Part shown: positions 18,912 through 28,349 of the stretch, one piece after another
Position numbering within the stretch: position 1 is the stretch's first letter
How the letters are laid out: each line of letters opens with the position of its first letter
Made by a program: the position numbers and the translations under genes
The notes under the pieces: model-generated
What the model was told of the DNA's origin: nothing
What the model saw: only the letters and a program-made list of their open reading frames with translations
Database searches by the model: none
NCBI RefSeq assembly: GCF_014270035.1
Contig: NZ_JACNEP010000012.1
Coordinates: 1-64,000, forward strand
Reading direction: 5' to 3'
DNA from: Neptunicella marina
GTDB taxonomy: Bacteria; Pseudomonadota; Gammaproteobacteria; Enterobacterales; Alteromonadaceae
Length of the DNA: 64,000 nucleotides

Positions 18912-19664
18912 GTGTTGAGATTATTTTTATTGGATGGATTTATTTTGGATCTGAGCATTATCGTTCCGGCTAAAAACGAAAAAGAAAACATTGAGCCGCT
19001 GGTAGTAGAAATTGTTAACGCGCTACAACACACCAATTTTGAGATTATCTATGTTGATGATGGCAGTGATGACGGTACCTTTGAAGAAATAGTGAGATTA
19101 CAACAGTCAGCTTACCCTATGTTAAAGGTGATTCAGCATCAGTATTCTGTTGGACAAAGTGGAGCCATATATACCGCAGTCAAAGCGGCTCAGGGTACGC
19201 TGGTTATTACACTCGATGCTGATGGTCAGAATGATCCTGCAGATATTCCTGCTATGTTGGAAAAAGCCCGCCATCAACCGGATAACAGTCATTTCTGTAT
19301 TGCGGGGTATCGTAAAAACCGCAAAGACACAGCCTGGAAGCGTTTTCAGTCGAGAGTGGCGAATCGTATAAGAAGTAAAATCTTAAACGATGGTACACCT
19401 GATACGGGGTGTGGTTTAAAAATCCTTCCGCGGGCGACATTTTTATGCTTGCCTTATTTTGATCATATGCACCGTTTTATTCCTGCTCTGGTGACTCGTT
19501 TACAAGGCAATGTCGAAGTCGTCGTTATCAATCATCGTGACAGACAGGCTGGGGTTTCAAAATATAATATGTGGGGGCGTCTGAAAGTTGGGGTAGTGGA
19601 TATGTTTGGGGTCATGTGGTTGCAAAAACGTTATAAAAAACCTGTTATTGCAAAACAACAATAA
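18912..19664 (+). CDS. Polyprenyl-phosphate-type family 2 glycosyltransferase
   Basis: This 250-aa GT2 enzyme has SIIVPAKNEKENI at the start, the DDGSDDGT motif and the DADGQNDP metal-binding motif, as in Dpm1/ArnC-like enzymes that load a sugar onto a polyprenyl phosphate. It has no C-terminal membrane helices, so it is probably a peripheral membrane enzyme. GTG at 18912 is the longest start. TTG at 18945, which gives MDLSIIVPAKNE after GGATGGA, is more likely the true one. It begins an operon with the TVP38-like and ArnT-like genes. Confidence 0.85.
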   Translation: MLRLFLLDGFILDLSIIVPAKNEKENIEPLVVEIVNALQHTNFEIIYVDDGSDDGTFEEIVRLQQSAYPMLKVIQHQYSVGQSGAIYTAVKAAQGTLVITLDADGQNDPADIPAMLEKARHQPDNSHFCIAGYRKNRKDTAWKRFQSRVANRIRSKILNDGTPDTGCGLKILPRATFLCLPYFDHMHRFIPALVTRLQGNVEVVVINHRDRQAGVSKYNMWGRLKVGVVDMFGVMWLQKRYKKPVIAKQQ

Positions 19665-19678
19665 AATCATCCACGCTA

Positions 19679-20392
19679 ATGCCTCCTGTTATGCATAAAA
19701 TATTAAAAGGCTTGCTGTTTGTTAGCATCGTGCTGATATTTGGCTATTTGCTTACCACCAGCCAGTTGTTTGAAAATTTAAATAAAAACTGGATTGATTT
19801 GCACATCCGCAATAATGGCATTCAGGGCATAGGTTATTATGTGCTAATAACCGCCATTGCTGCATCGATAGGGGCACCCCGACAGTTGCTGGCCTTTTTG
19901 GGCGGTTATGCCTTTGGTTTCGTTAACGGCACCTTGTTATCAACTATTGCCACAACACTAGGGTGTGCGCTGACGTTTCATGTGGCGAGGTTTTTATTGC
20001 GCCCGGCTATTAAGCGAAAATATGGACATCGAACGCAAAAAGTCGATGTATTTTTAACCCAGCAACCCATGTTAAAAACCATTATTATTCGCTTGTTACC
20101 GGTAGGTAATAATATGGTTACCAATCTGGTTGCCGGCGTAACACATATTAAAGCGCGTTACTTCATTACAGGTTCAGCGATTGGTTATTTGCCCCAAATG
20201 GCTATTTTTGCACTAATGGGTAAAGGCATTGTGGTGTTATCTACCTGGAAAATAGCCTTAAGTGTTTTACTGTTTTTTGTATCCAGTTATCTAAGCTGGC
20301 ATTTATACCGTCAGTATAAAGCAGCGCGTCAGCTGGATGAATTAACCTCCTCAACACAAAATCTGCCGGATACTCATCCGGGAGCCAACTAA
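19679..20392 (+). CDS. TVP38/TMEM64 (DedA-superfamily) membrane protein
   Basis: This 237-aa membrane protein has the family signature FLGGYAFGFVNGTLLSTIATTLGCALTFHVAR at about residues 73-105 (quoted in part: GGYAFGFVNG) and RLLPVGNNMVTNLVAG later. DedA-superfamily proteins act as lipid scramblases or as recyclers of undecaprenyl phosphate. Its place between a GT2 and an ArnT-like gene fits a role in moving the lipid-linked sugar or the spent carrier across the membrane, which is inference. It starts 14 bp after the GT2 stop. Confidence 0.85.
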   Translation: MPPVMHKILKGLLFVSIVLIFGYLLTTSQLFENLNKNWIDLHIRNNGIQGIGYYVLITAIAASIGAPRQLLAFLGGYAFGFVNGTLLSTIATTLGCALTFHVARFLLRPAIKRKYGHRTQKVDVFLTQQPMLKTIIIRLLPVGNNMVTNLVAGVTHIKARYFITGSAIGYLPQMAIFALMGKGIVVLSTWKIALSVLLFFVSSYLSWHLYRQYKAARQLDELTSSTQNLPDTHPGAN

Positions 20393-20404
20393 AGAGAGTC
20401 TCTA

Positions 20405-22132
20405 GTGCAAGGATTGATTGCCCGTTACTTTAATTTTGAACAGATAAAAAGCGGGCAGTACCGCGATATCAATCTGTTTTGGCTGCTGATTACGTCTTTG
20501 ACTCTTATTTTTATCGGATTAGGCTTACGTGACCCGTGGCCCGCCGACGAACCGAGGTTTGCGCATATAGCGCAGGCAATGGTGGAAAGTGGACAATGGT
20601 TTTTCCCTGTTAGGGGCGGTGAGCTTTATCCGGATAAACCTCCGATTTTTATGTGGTCTATCGCTTTTTTTTATTGGATTACCGGTTCACTTAATATTGC
20701 ATTTCTGTTGCCTTCAGCATTATGTGGCTTGTTAACCGTTTACCTGGTTTATGATATTGGTCGCCGTTTGTGGGATGACAAAACCGCTTTTATTGCAGGT
20801 TTAATGCTGGTTTTCACTCTTCAGTTTACTCTACAAGCCAAAACGGCACAGATTGATGCCATGGTGTGCGCCTGGATCACTATTGGATGTTACGGGTTAT
20901 TGCGTTTTCTGTTGATTAATAATGCACAATGGCGTTGGTATTGGCTGGCATTCTTTTTTATGGGAATAGGTGTTATTACCAAAGGCGTCGGTTTCTTACC
21001 TGTTTTAATGTTAGTGCCTTACGCCATCATCAGATACAAAAGCCCTCAACCACATGAAATACCGGGAGGAGTAAAGTGGCTATCAGGGCTGTTGGTCATG
21101 TTGGCGGCAATTGGCCTGTGGTTCGTTCCTATGCTGTTGCTGGTGGAATATCATCAAAACCCCTTATTCGAACTATATCGCGATAACATTTTGTTTAAAC
21201 AAACCGTAACGCGTTACGCTAATTCGTGGCACCATATTAAACCATTCTGGTATTACGTTGTTTCGGTTATCCCAGTTTTCTGGCTGCCGTTAAGTTTTTG
21301 CATCCCCTGGTTAATTAAGCCATGGTGGAATGCGATTAAACAGGCCGACAGACGAATCATTTTGCCACTTGGCTGGATTGTCCTGCTTTTGCTGTTTTTC
21401 AGTATTAGTCCGGGTAAACGTGGTGTATATATTTTACCGGCGCTTCCCATGCTTTGTTTAATCAGCGCGCCTTATTTGGACCAGTTGTTAAAGGCTAAGT
21501 GGCCCGCACGGTTGCTATCAGGCTTTATCGTTGTCTTAAGTGTATTACTGGTTGCAGTCGCTATTGCCGGAATTTATGGGGTGCCAAAAGCCATAAAACT
21601 GGCAGAAAAGTATGATGCTGAGCCATGGTCAATGTTATTGGCCATCGGCGCGTGCGGGTTATGTGTTACTCTGCTCTGTTTAAGAAAATCTATTATTTAC
21701 AAATGGATAGGATTCATTTCCATATTATGGGCTATTTACAGCACCTGGGGGTATCAACTATTAAACCCGGTCAAAACACCTAAAAATATTTATCAAAATA
21801 TGGCTGTGGTTGTTCCTGAAGGCGCTGAAGTAGCATTAATAAAAACCGCAGAACAATTTTTATTATTTACCCCCTATAAAATCACCCATTTTGGTTATCA
21901 TACCCCACAGGAACTGCAGCTGGCAGCAGCATGGCGTTGGCAACAAACGAACCAGCAATATATTTTAACTGACAGGGATGGCGCATCAGATTGTTATGAT
22001 ATGGAGCAAGGACTAGATGTTGGCTGGGCGCACAGAGTGCACTGGGTTGTATTGCCGCTTAGTGCTAAATTGGCAAGTTGCAAAACACAGGTTCCTGACG
22101 ATGTTCACCAGTATTTTTATCAGCATCCATAA
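20405..22132 (+). CDS. ArnT-like GT-C glycosyltransferase
   Basis: This 575-aa polytopic protein has the N-terminal motif DPWPADEPRFAHIAQAM, which matches the first periplasmic loop of ArnT/PMT-family transferases with its catalytic acidic residue. YPDKPPIFMW follows and about twelve membrane segments are present. ArnT-type enzymes move a sugar from a polyprenyl phosphate to lipid A or another acceptor. The start is GTG at 20405, 12 bp after the TVP38-like gene. The last 120 residues form a periplasmic domain. Substrate and acceptor are unknown. Confidence 0.85.
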   Translation: MQGLIARYFNFEQIKSGQYRDINLFWLLITSLTLIFIGLGLRDPWPADEPRFAHIAQAMVESGQWFFPVRGGELYPDKPPIFMWSIAFFYWITGSLNIAFLLPSALCGLLTVYLVYDIGRRLWDDKTAFIAGLMLVFTLQFTLQAKTAQIDAMVCAWITIGCYGLLRFLLINNAQWRWYWLAFFFMGIGVITKGVGFLPVLMLVPYAIIRYKSPQPHEIPGGVKWLSGLLVMLAAIGLWFVPMLLLVEYHQNPLFELYRDNILFKQTVTRYANSWHHIKPFWYYVVSVIPVFWLPLSFCIPWLIKPWWNAIKQADRRIILPLGWIVLLLLFFSISPGKRGVYILPALPMLCLISAPYLDQLLKAKWPARLLSGFIVVLSVLLVAVAIAGIYGVPKAIKLAEKYDAEPWSMLLAIGACGLCVTLLCLRKSIIYKWIGFISILWAIYSTWGYQLLNPVKTPKNIYQNMAVVVPEGAEVALIKTAEQFLLFTPYKITHFGYHTPQELQLAAAWRWQQTNQQYILTDRDGASDCYDMEQGLDVGWAHRVHWVVLPLSAKLASCKTQVPDDVHQYFYQHP

Positions 22133-22202
22133 AAACAAGACACTACATTAAATTAACGATAGACTGGCTGTTGTTCGGTTATGTAACAGAAAATGATGGA
22201 TT

Positions 22203-22589
22203 ATGACAACGATAACCCACATCTATGATAAACAACGTAAGCTGGTTAGTGTAACCGCTGTTGGTGAAGGTACGCCGGAAACTATTGTGCCTATGTACCA
22301 GAAAGCCCGTGAATTAGCAGAGTTACATAACGCAAATAAAGTAATGGTGGATCTTGTGGGACTCTCACTAGATTACGATTCTGAACATATTATTGATATT
22401 ATTTACAGATTAATTCCGGTCGTTAAAGGGCTGCAGGTTGCACGTATTGTTGATGATACAAATTTTCGTCAGGATTTGATTGAACAACTAGCAGATAGCC
22501 ATCAAATACATTTAAAAAACTTTAATAATGTTGAGGATGCATTGAATTGGTTTAGTACAGAACCTCAGTTTAGTGAGGCTGTTGACTAA
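22203..22589 (+). CDS. SpoIIAA/STAS-like small protein
   Basis: This 128-aa soluble protein alternates strands and helices as a STAS/SpoIIAA-like fold would: VMVDLVGLSLDYDSEH, then RLIPVVKGLQVARIVDD, and a C-terminal DALNWF helix. Relatives are uncharacterised, though some take part in partner-switch signalling. It starts 71 bp after the ArnT-like gene and ends 15 bp before the DUF3293 gene, so the two small genes are probably co-transcribed. Confidence 0.5.
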   Translation: MTTITHIYDKQRKLVSVTAVGEGTPETIVPMYQKARELAELHNANKVMVDLVGLSLDYDSEHIIDIIYRLIPVVKGLQVARIVDDTNFRQDLIEQLADSHQIHLKNFNNVEDALNWFSTEPQFSEAVD

Positions 22590-22604
22590 CCTGTCCGGCA
22601 TTTA

Positions 22605-23027
22605 ATGCAGAACCAAGTCCTTCATTTTGCCTATTTGGCCACGCACTATACTGTACTACAAAACCCTCCCTGGCGTTTGCGGATAGATAATGCCAATCCG
22701 GAACTGATTAATTGCTATCAAAAATTCAGGTGTTCAAGCTGCGCTTTTATTAGCGCATTTAATCCTCAGAGCAAAATGCAGCCTTATTCAGTCAATCAAT
22801 TGGCACAGCATCAGTTAATCAGGATGGTTGAGAGTAATGGATGGAATTGGCTATCTGGCTCAGCTAAAGCAATTGATGGAACATGGCCGGCGGAAGATAA
22901 TCTGCTCATCATGGGAATAACGCTTGCTGAATCATATTGTCTTGCAAAAAAACTCAATCAAAAGGCCTTTATATTCTGTGATCAGAATACTATCGCCAGA
23001 CTAATTTATACGGATGACCAGACTTAG
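22605..23027 (+). CDS. DUF3293-like protein
   Basis: This 140-aa protein contains FISAFNPQSKMQPYSVNQLAQ (quoted in part: FISAFNPQSK). A WPAEDNLLIMGITLAESYCLAKKL-type segment follows (quoted in part: EDNLLIMGI). This order matches the DUF3293 family of unknown function. Two cysteines (CSSC) lie before the first motif. It has no membrane segment. It lies just upstream of the MHYT kinase gene but is separated from it by 120 bp. Confidence 0.65.
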   Translation: MQNQVLHFAYLATHYTVLQNPPWRLRIDNANPELINCYQKFRCSSCAFISAFNPQSKMQPYSVNQLAQHQLIRMVESNGWNWLSGSAKAIDGTWPAEDNLLIMGITLAESYCLAKKLNQKAFIFCDQNTIARLIYTDDQT

Positions 23028-23147
23028 TTCAGGAATGGGGCGAAATTCATTCAATTAAACATAAAATTATGTCAATCAACGGATAATCATAGATTGTGTG
23101 TGCGAGATATGGTGTAGTTGATAACGGTTTCATGAGTAGTGAATTTT

Positions 23148-26100
23148 ATGATCAACTGGCTTCAGCAACAATTCAACATTTCCCCCGACAGCGTTCTTAT
23201 TTACGGTGATTATAACTACTGGATGGTTGGTGTTTCAGTATTTATAGCGATGTTTTCATCCTTTATGGGATTGCAAATTGCGTCTGAAGCGGTAAATGCC
23301 CCAACACTAAAGCGTAAGCGCATTATGCTATTAACTGCCAGTACCGCCCTTGGGGGAGGGATCTGGTCGATGCACTTTATAGGCATGCTGGCATTTGATC
23401 TCTGCACACCGGTTGAATATGGCTGGCTCCTGACCTTGCTTTCCGCTTTACCGGGGATTGCAGCATCCTGGGTGGCGCTGAATCACATAACGTCTCATCA
23501 GCAAAATTTTAGGTCTTTATTAGTCGAAGGCACACTGGTCGGTGCGGGCATCGGCACTATGCATTATACCGGCATGGCTGCGATGGAGATGGCACCATTT
23601 TTACGATACGACCTGTTTACCTTTCTATTATCCATTGTCGTAGCGGTAACTTTGGCTATTTTAGCCTTATGGATACGTTTTGGTTTGAGCCGTATTAAAT
23701 CCCATTTATCCGGCTGGAAAATAAATATTACTGCGGCTGTTGTTATGGGATGTGCTATTTCCGGTATGCATTACACAGGTATGGCTGCCGCAAGATTTGT
23801 AAAACCAGCGGGATTAGATTTATCAGATTCTTCTGCGGATATGTCTTTTTATCTGGCGCTGGCGGTTTCGGTTGCCACCATAGTGCTGATTAGCAGCGTT
23901 TTGGGTATAAACCTGTTGTATAAATATCGTGATATTACCAAAAGAGCCGTTCAGAGTGAGCACCGTAAACGAGCGTTAATGGACACATCAGTTGACGCAA
24001 TTATCACTATAAATAGTGATGGCTCAATACTAAGCGCAAACCTGGCGACAAAAACACTATTAGGCTGGGAGCCCGAACTGCTAGTAGGGCAAAGTGTTAA
24101 TGTTATTGCTCCTTCTGAAAAAAAGTGGAAGAGTGATGATAAAATACAGCGTTTTATTGAAACTAAAAATCCCGCAATAATTGGAAATGGGCGCGAACTT
24201 CAGGTTCAGCATAAAAATGGCGACTTAATTGATGTCAGACTTGGATTAGGCCATGTAAAACTGGAAGACGATGACTTTTTTGTCGCTTTTATTTCTGATA
24301 TCCGCCAACGTTTAAAAATGGAAAATGCATTACGGGAAAATGAAGAAAAATTCCGTTCAATGATTTCCAATATTCCCTGTATTGCCTACCGGTGTTTACA
24401 TCAAACAGACTGGCCAATGTTATTTATCAGTGACCTGGTTGAGCAAATTACCGGTTATGCCGCAAGTGAATTTACCTTACCTAAGCCCAAACGTAGTTTT
24501 GTTGATTTGATTCACCCGGAGGATCAACACCTTATTACATTTAATGACCAGATGGATGACAGTTTCAATTTTGAATACCGGATTGTGCGTAAAGATGGTG
24601 AAATTCGATGGTTAATGGAGCAGGGCAATAAGGTGCGTGACGACAATGGACGAGTTCTGTGGCTGGATGGATTTATACTGGATATAACTGAACGCCATAA
24701 AATGGAGCAACAATTACGAGAAGCAAAAGAGGCTGCTGAAAATGCAGCATCGGTGCGCGCAGCATTTATGGCTAATATGAGTCACGAAATACGTACTCCA
24801 ATGAACGCCATTATCGGTTTTAGTGACATATTACTCGAATCCAGGTTAGAGGCAGATCAAGCCAAGCAGTTACGTACTATCAATAATTCGGCCAAGTCGT
24901 TGTTACATTTATTAAACGATATACTGGATAGTGCCAAACTTGAAAAAGGTAAACTTGAACTTGAGATACGGGATTTTTCACTCATTGAAGAAGTCGATAC
25001 GGTGGTTTCGACTTTATGGTTACAAGCCCGTAATAATGGTCTGAAACTAACCACCAATATTTCCCCTAAATTAAAGGCCTGCTATCAAGGTTCTCCCGAG
25101 CGCATTCGTCAGGTACTAACCAATTTATTAAGCAATGCCGTTAAGTTTACACAACAAGGTTTTGTTGAATTAAATGTAGAACCCGAAACGGCTAATCAGG
25201 TGAAATTTAGCGTCATCGATAGTGGTATTGGCATGAGTGAGGAACAATTGGCTAATGTATTTGAGCCCTTCACTCAGGCGGACGCCTCCATGAGCCGCCG
25301 GTTTGGCGGAACCGGTTTAGGCACCACTATTTGTAAACAGTTAGTGGATTTAATGGGGGGGACCATTAGTGCTAAAAGTGAACTGGGCAAAGGAAGCGAG
25401 TTTACGGTGATTCTTCCACTGGAAGAAGGCCAACAGCAAACCAGCGAGTTGGCGATTGAATCTGTACAACTTCCACCATTAAAAATACTGATTGTTGATG
25501 ATATTCAGCAGAATATTGATTTACTGACATTATTATTTAGCCGTCACGGTCATGAGGTTGTAACCGCCCGGGATGGTCAGCAAGCATTAATTCGTATGAC
25601 TACGGAAGACAACCTGGATCTGGTCCTCATGGATGTGCAAATGCCGGTGATGGACGGATTAACGGCAGCACGGGAACGGCGTATACAAGAACAGCAAACG
25701 CAAAACTTAAAACCATTGCCGATTATTGCACTCACGGCCAGCGTGCTGGAGGATGATAAAGTAGCCGCGCAAAATGCGGGGATGGATGGTTTTGCCAACA
25801 AACCGGTAGATTTCGATATTCTTAGCGCTGAAATTGCACGTGTGTTAGGGATTGGTAAAAGAACATCCGGCACTTCCCAACAACGACAACCCTCCAAATT
25901 AATTGATGAATCAAAGGGTGTTGCATTATGGGGCAACAAAAGCGCCTATTTTTCTGAACTGCGAAACTTTACCTTGCAACATCAAACCGATTTTGAGCAG
26001 TTAATTGTCACCTGTGCTGCGCAAAACTGGCCATTGCTAAAAGCTGACGTCCATAAATTAAAAGGGTTGAGCGGAAATTTATCGTTAACACAATTAATGC

Positions 26101-26477
26101 GTCATCTGGAAAAAGTGGAATCTGTTATCCTTAGTCATCCTGAGCAATCCTGTAAGTTATTGCCGGATACATTAGAAATATTTACGAGGGTCAAAGAGCA
26201 GGTTGCTGCATACGTCAATTCAGCCGATACCACGGCAGTTACCTTATCTGAACAAAAAATCCCGAACCAGAATTTAGTTGAATTGCTCGAGGATATTTAC
26301 CGGCAGGCAACAGAAAATGAAATTGATGAAGCAAACTTAGAGCGGTTGCTGTCAATACAACATTCTGAGTATTCCTCTGAATTTCAAAACATTTATCAGG
26401 CACTCAATGATTTCGAATTTGATTCAGCACAACAACAGTTACTGCAACTAATTAATAAAGTGAAGCATCAGGATTAA
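23148..26477 (+). CDS. MHYT-domain hybrid histidine kinase
   Basis: This is a membrane sensor of about 1,109 aa. Its first 250 residues form an MHYT sensor with seven helices and three repeats of the signature (WSMHFIGM, GTMHYTGMAAMEM, SGMHYTGMAAARF). These repeats are thought to bind copper and sense O2, CO or NO. Two PAS domains follow (about 275-395 and 400-520), then HisKA with the phospho-His in MANMSHEIRTPMNA (about 540-553). Next are HATPase (NLLSNAVKF, DSGIGMS, FGGTGLGTTI), a receiver domain with the Asp in LVLMDVQMPVMDG, and an HPt domain (DVHKLKGLSGNL). ATG 23148 is chosen; GTG 23139 is also in frame. It is followed after 6 bp by the HD-GYP regulator. Confidence 0.92.
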   Translation: MINWLQQQFNISPDSVLIYGDYNYWMVGVSVFIAMFSSFMGLQIASEAVNAPTLKRKRIMLLTASTALGGGIWSMHFIGMLAFDLCTPVEYGWLLTLLSALPGIAASWVALNHITSHQQNFRSLLVEGTLVGAGIGTMHYTGMAAMEMAPFLRYDLFTFLLSIVVAVTLAILALWIRFGLSRIKSHLSGWKINITAAVVMGCAISGMHYTGMAAARFVKPAGLDLSDSSADMSFYLALAVSVATIVLISSVLGINLLYKYRDITKRAVQSEHRKRALMDTSVDAIITINSDGSILSANLATKTLLGWEPELLVGQSVNVIAPSEKKWKSDDKIQRFIETKNPAIIGNGRELQVQHKNGDLIDVRLGLGHVKLEDDDFFVAFISDIRQRLKMENALRENEEKFRSMISNIPCIAYRCLHQTDWPMLFISDLVEQITGYAASEFTLPKPKRSFVDLIHPEDQHLITFNDQMDDSFNFEYRIVRKDGEIRWLMEQGNKVRDDNGRVLWLDGFILDITERHKMEQQLREAKEAAENAASVRAAFMANMSHEIRTPMNAIIGFSDILLESRLEADQAKQLRTINNSAKSLLHLLNDILDSAKLEKGKLELEIRDFSLIEEVDTVVSTLWLQARNNGLKLTTNISPKLKACYQGSPERIRQVLTNLLSNAVKFTQQGFVELNVEPETANQVKFSVIDSGIGMSEEQLANVFEPFTQADASMSRRFGGTGLGTTICKQLVDLMGGTISAKSELGKGSEFTVILPLEEGQQQTSELAIESVQLPPLKILIVDDIQQNIDLLTLLFSRHGHEVVTARDGQQALIRMTTEDNLDLVLMDVQMPVMDGLTAARERRIQEQQTQNLKPLPIIALTASVLEDDKVAAQNAGMDGFANKPVDFDILSAEIARVLGIGKRTSGTSQQRQPSKLIDESKGVALWGNKSAYFSELRNFTLQHQTDFEQLIVTCAAQNWPLLKADVHKLKGLSGNLSLTQLMRHLEKVESVILSHPEQSCKLLPDTLEIFTRVKEQVAAYVNSADTTAVTLSEQKIPNQNLVELLEDIYRQATENEIDEANLERLLSIQHSEYSSEFQNIYQALNDFEFDSAQQQLLQLINKVKHQD

Positions 26478-26483
26478 AGGGTT

Positions 26484-27473
26484 ATGCACGACGAACATAC
26501 AAAAAGTATTCTATTGGTTGATGATGAGCCAGCTAACCTGCGGGTCCTAAAACAAATACTTCAGGACGATTATCGGCTCATTTTTGCCAAAAGCGGAGCT
26601 GAAGCTTTACGTCTGGCTGAACAAAAAAAGCCGGCTTTGATTCTGCTCGATATTATGATGCCGGATATGACCGGATTTGATGTTTGTGAACAATTAAAAT
26701 CCCACTCTGAAACAAAAAAAATTCCGGTTATTTTTGTTACCGCATTAAGTGATGAAACCGACGAGGCGAGGGGACTTGAACTTGGCGCTGTAGATTATAT
26801 TACCAAGCCAGTGTCGGCTCCGGTTGTTAGAATAAGAGTCAAAACGCACTTGTCCTTAGTGCAAGCTGAAGAATTAAAACGCACGCGATTGCAGGTTATT
26901 CAGCGTTTAGGCCATGCTGCAGAATACAAAGATAATGAAACAGGTATGCATGTTATGCGTATGAGTCATTACTCTAAAATATTGGCGTTAGCATATGGCT
27001 TTTCTCCGGAACAAGCCGATAACCTGCTGCACGCTGCGCCAATGCACGATATAGGTAAAATAGGCATTCCTGACAGCATCATGCTTAAACCCGGCAAATT
27101 GACTGATGAAGAATTTGCTGTAATGAAATCCCATCCCAATATTGGTGCAGAAATATTAGGGGATGATGATTCAGAGCTAATTACTCTGGCTAAAGTGGTG
27201 GCCTTGACTCACCACGAAAAATGGAATGGTAGCGGCTACCCTAACGGCTTAAAAGGTGAAGATATTCCAATTGAAGGTCGAATTGTTGCAATCGCGGATG
27301 TGTTTGACGCCTTAACCAGTGTGCGTCCATATAAAGATGCTTGGTCCGTTGAAGAAACCATGGAATATATTAGCAGTCAGAGTGGCAAACATTTTGATCC
27401 CAAACTGGTTGAATTAATTAAACAGGAACTTCCTGCTATTTTAGACATTAAACAACGTTATCTGGATAACTAA
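26484..27473 (+). CDS. HD-GYP response regulator (c-di-GMP phosphodiesterase)
   Basis: This 329-aa RpfG-type protein has a receiver domain with its phosphorylated Asp in LILLDIMMPDMTG (about residue 57). An HD-GYP domain follows, containing the metal ligands HDIGKIGIPD and HHEKWNGSGYPNGLKG. It would break down cyclic di-GMP when phosphorylated. It lies 6 bp after the MHYT hybrid kinase, which is its probable phosphodonor. It is convergent with the split diguanylate cyclase, whose stop is 8 bp away. Confidence 0.93.
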   Translation: MHDEHTKSILLVDDEPANLRVLKQILQDDYRLIFAKSGAEALRLAEQKKPALILLDIMMPDMTGFDVCEQLKSHSETKKIPVIFVTALSDETDEARGLELGAVDYITKPVSAPVVRIRVKTHLSLVQAEELKRTRLQVIQRLGHAAEYKDNETGMHVMRMSHYSKILALAYGFSPEQADNLLHAAPMHDIGKIGIPDSIMLKPGKLTDEEFAVMKSHPNIGAEILGDDDSELITLAKVVALTHHEKWNGSGYPNGLKGEDIPIEGRIVAIADVFDALTSVRPYKDAWSVEETMEYISSQSGKHFDPKLVELIKQELPAILDIKQRYLDN

Positions 27474-27480
27474 GAAACTA

Positions 27481-27686
27481 TTAAGTCTGTTTGTTGCTTG
27501 ATTGTTCAAACGTGACTTTATTCCTTCCATTATGTTTAGACTGGTATAGCGCGCTATCAGCCTGCTCATAGAGCTTCTCAAAACTGGTTAAACAATCCTG
27601 CGTAGTCACGCCAATTGATACGGTGCAATTTATCGATTGCAATCCTGTCGTTATTGGGGCTCCAGCTATTTTATGGCGCAAACGTT
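27481..27686 (-). pseudogene. 3' part of the diguanylate cyclase gene split by the transposon
   Basis: The frame encodes the last 65-70 residues of a GGDEF domain (INCTVSIGVTTQD, ADSALYQSKHNGRNKV). It has no start of its own and begins inside the domain, directly at the transposon target. Joined to the fragment at 49250-49985 through the shared AACGTT, it restores one frame reading ...IAER then LRHKIAG... The complete protein would be about 312 aa with a PAS-like N-terminus. As it stands the fragment lacks the GGEEF active site and cannot make c-di-GMP. Confidence 0.93.
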
Positions 27687-27732
27687 GAGGTCCGGCCGGT
27701 AAAAGCGTTGAATTTAGCCACTTCTAACGTAA
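27687..27732 (+). repeat. Left terminal inverted repeat of the transposon
   Basis: It begins GAGGTCCGGCCGG and matches the right repeat (49204-49249, inverted) over the first 37 bp with one mismatch. It then matches partially to about 46 bp, the length known for Tn4651-type repeats. The six bases before it (27681-27686) are AACGTT, the same as the six bases after the right repeat. Confidence 0.93.
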
Positions 27733-27750
27733 CCGATTGAATATTATGAA

Positions 27751-28287
27751 TTAATCAACCAGCAGTTCAAAAGTCATGGGCTTAACCTGCTTGGTTAGAT
27801 CCAGCTCAAAACTTCCTAGCCGCCCCAAATGCTCGGTATGATACGGTGAGAATTCGGCCATAATGTCGCGGGTAATATTGTACCCTTCCGACTTCAATTG
27901 ATTGAACACTTCGGTCATCGCGTTTACGTTGTATAAGATCGCGAAGTTGGCCAGCAAATGATTGTATTTAACGATTTTGCTTTGTTCGTGTCTCAAGTTT
28001 GCAGGAATTTTCCCGCCATTAGCAAAAAACAACCACCGGGCAAACTCATTGAACTCTTCGCTCTTACAGGTCGCTGCCTGGATTGTTTTGCGCAGATCAA
28101 CGTCGGTAATGTATTCCAGCAAAAACATGGTTCTGACCACGCGCCCGAGTTCACGGAACGCAAAGTACAGCTTGTTTTTCCGGTTCTTGGTGCCGAACCG
28201 GCGCAGGATTGTCGAAGCGGTGATTTTCCCTGCTTTAACTGACATGGCCGTTCGCATCATATCCGCATAGTGGACCAGCGGGGGCAT
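27751..28287 (-). pseudogene. tnpA: 3' stub of the transposon's original Tn3-family transposase
   Basis: This 178-aa frame matches the C-terminal end of Tn3-family TnpA: YADMMRTAMSVKAGKITASTILRRFG, then RELGRVVRTMFLLEYITDVDLRK, then a final HLGRLGSFEL segment. All three catalytic acidic residues lie upstream of the break and are missing. It adjoins the left inverted repeat, as a native tnpA would. The upstream frame meets a stop within the end of a second element at 28281, which has replaced the rest of the gene. Confidence 0.88.
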
Positions 28288-28318
28288 TTGAACGAAAACC
28301 TACGGTTTTGACTCCCAG
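28281..28318 (+). repeat. Probable left end of a second Tn3-family element
   Basis: The truncated tnpA stops exactly where a GGGG-starting sequence begins (GGGGCATTTGAACGAAAACC). GGGG followed by an AT-rich stretch is the usual outer end of 38-bp Tn3-family repeats. Just inside it is a perfect 9-bp inverted pair, AAACCTACG, at 28296-28304 and 28333-28341. I found no matching right end in the window by eye. Confidence 0.45.
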
Positions 28319-28349
28319 GCCCTCCGCGTAAACGTAGGTTTCCGAATAA

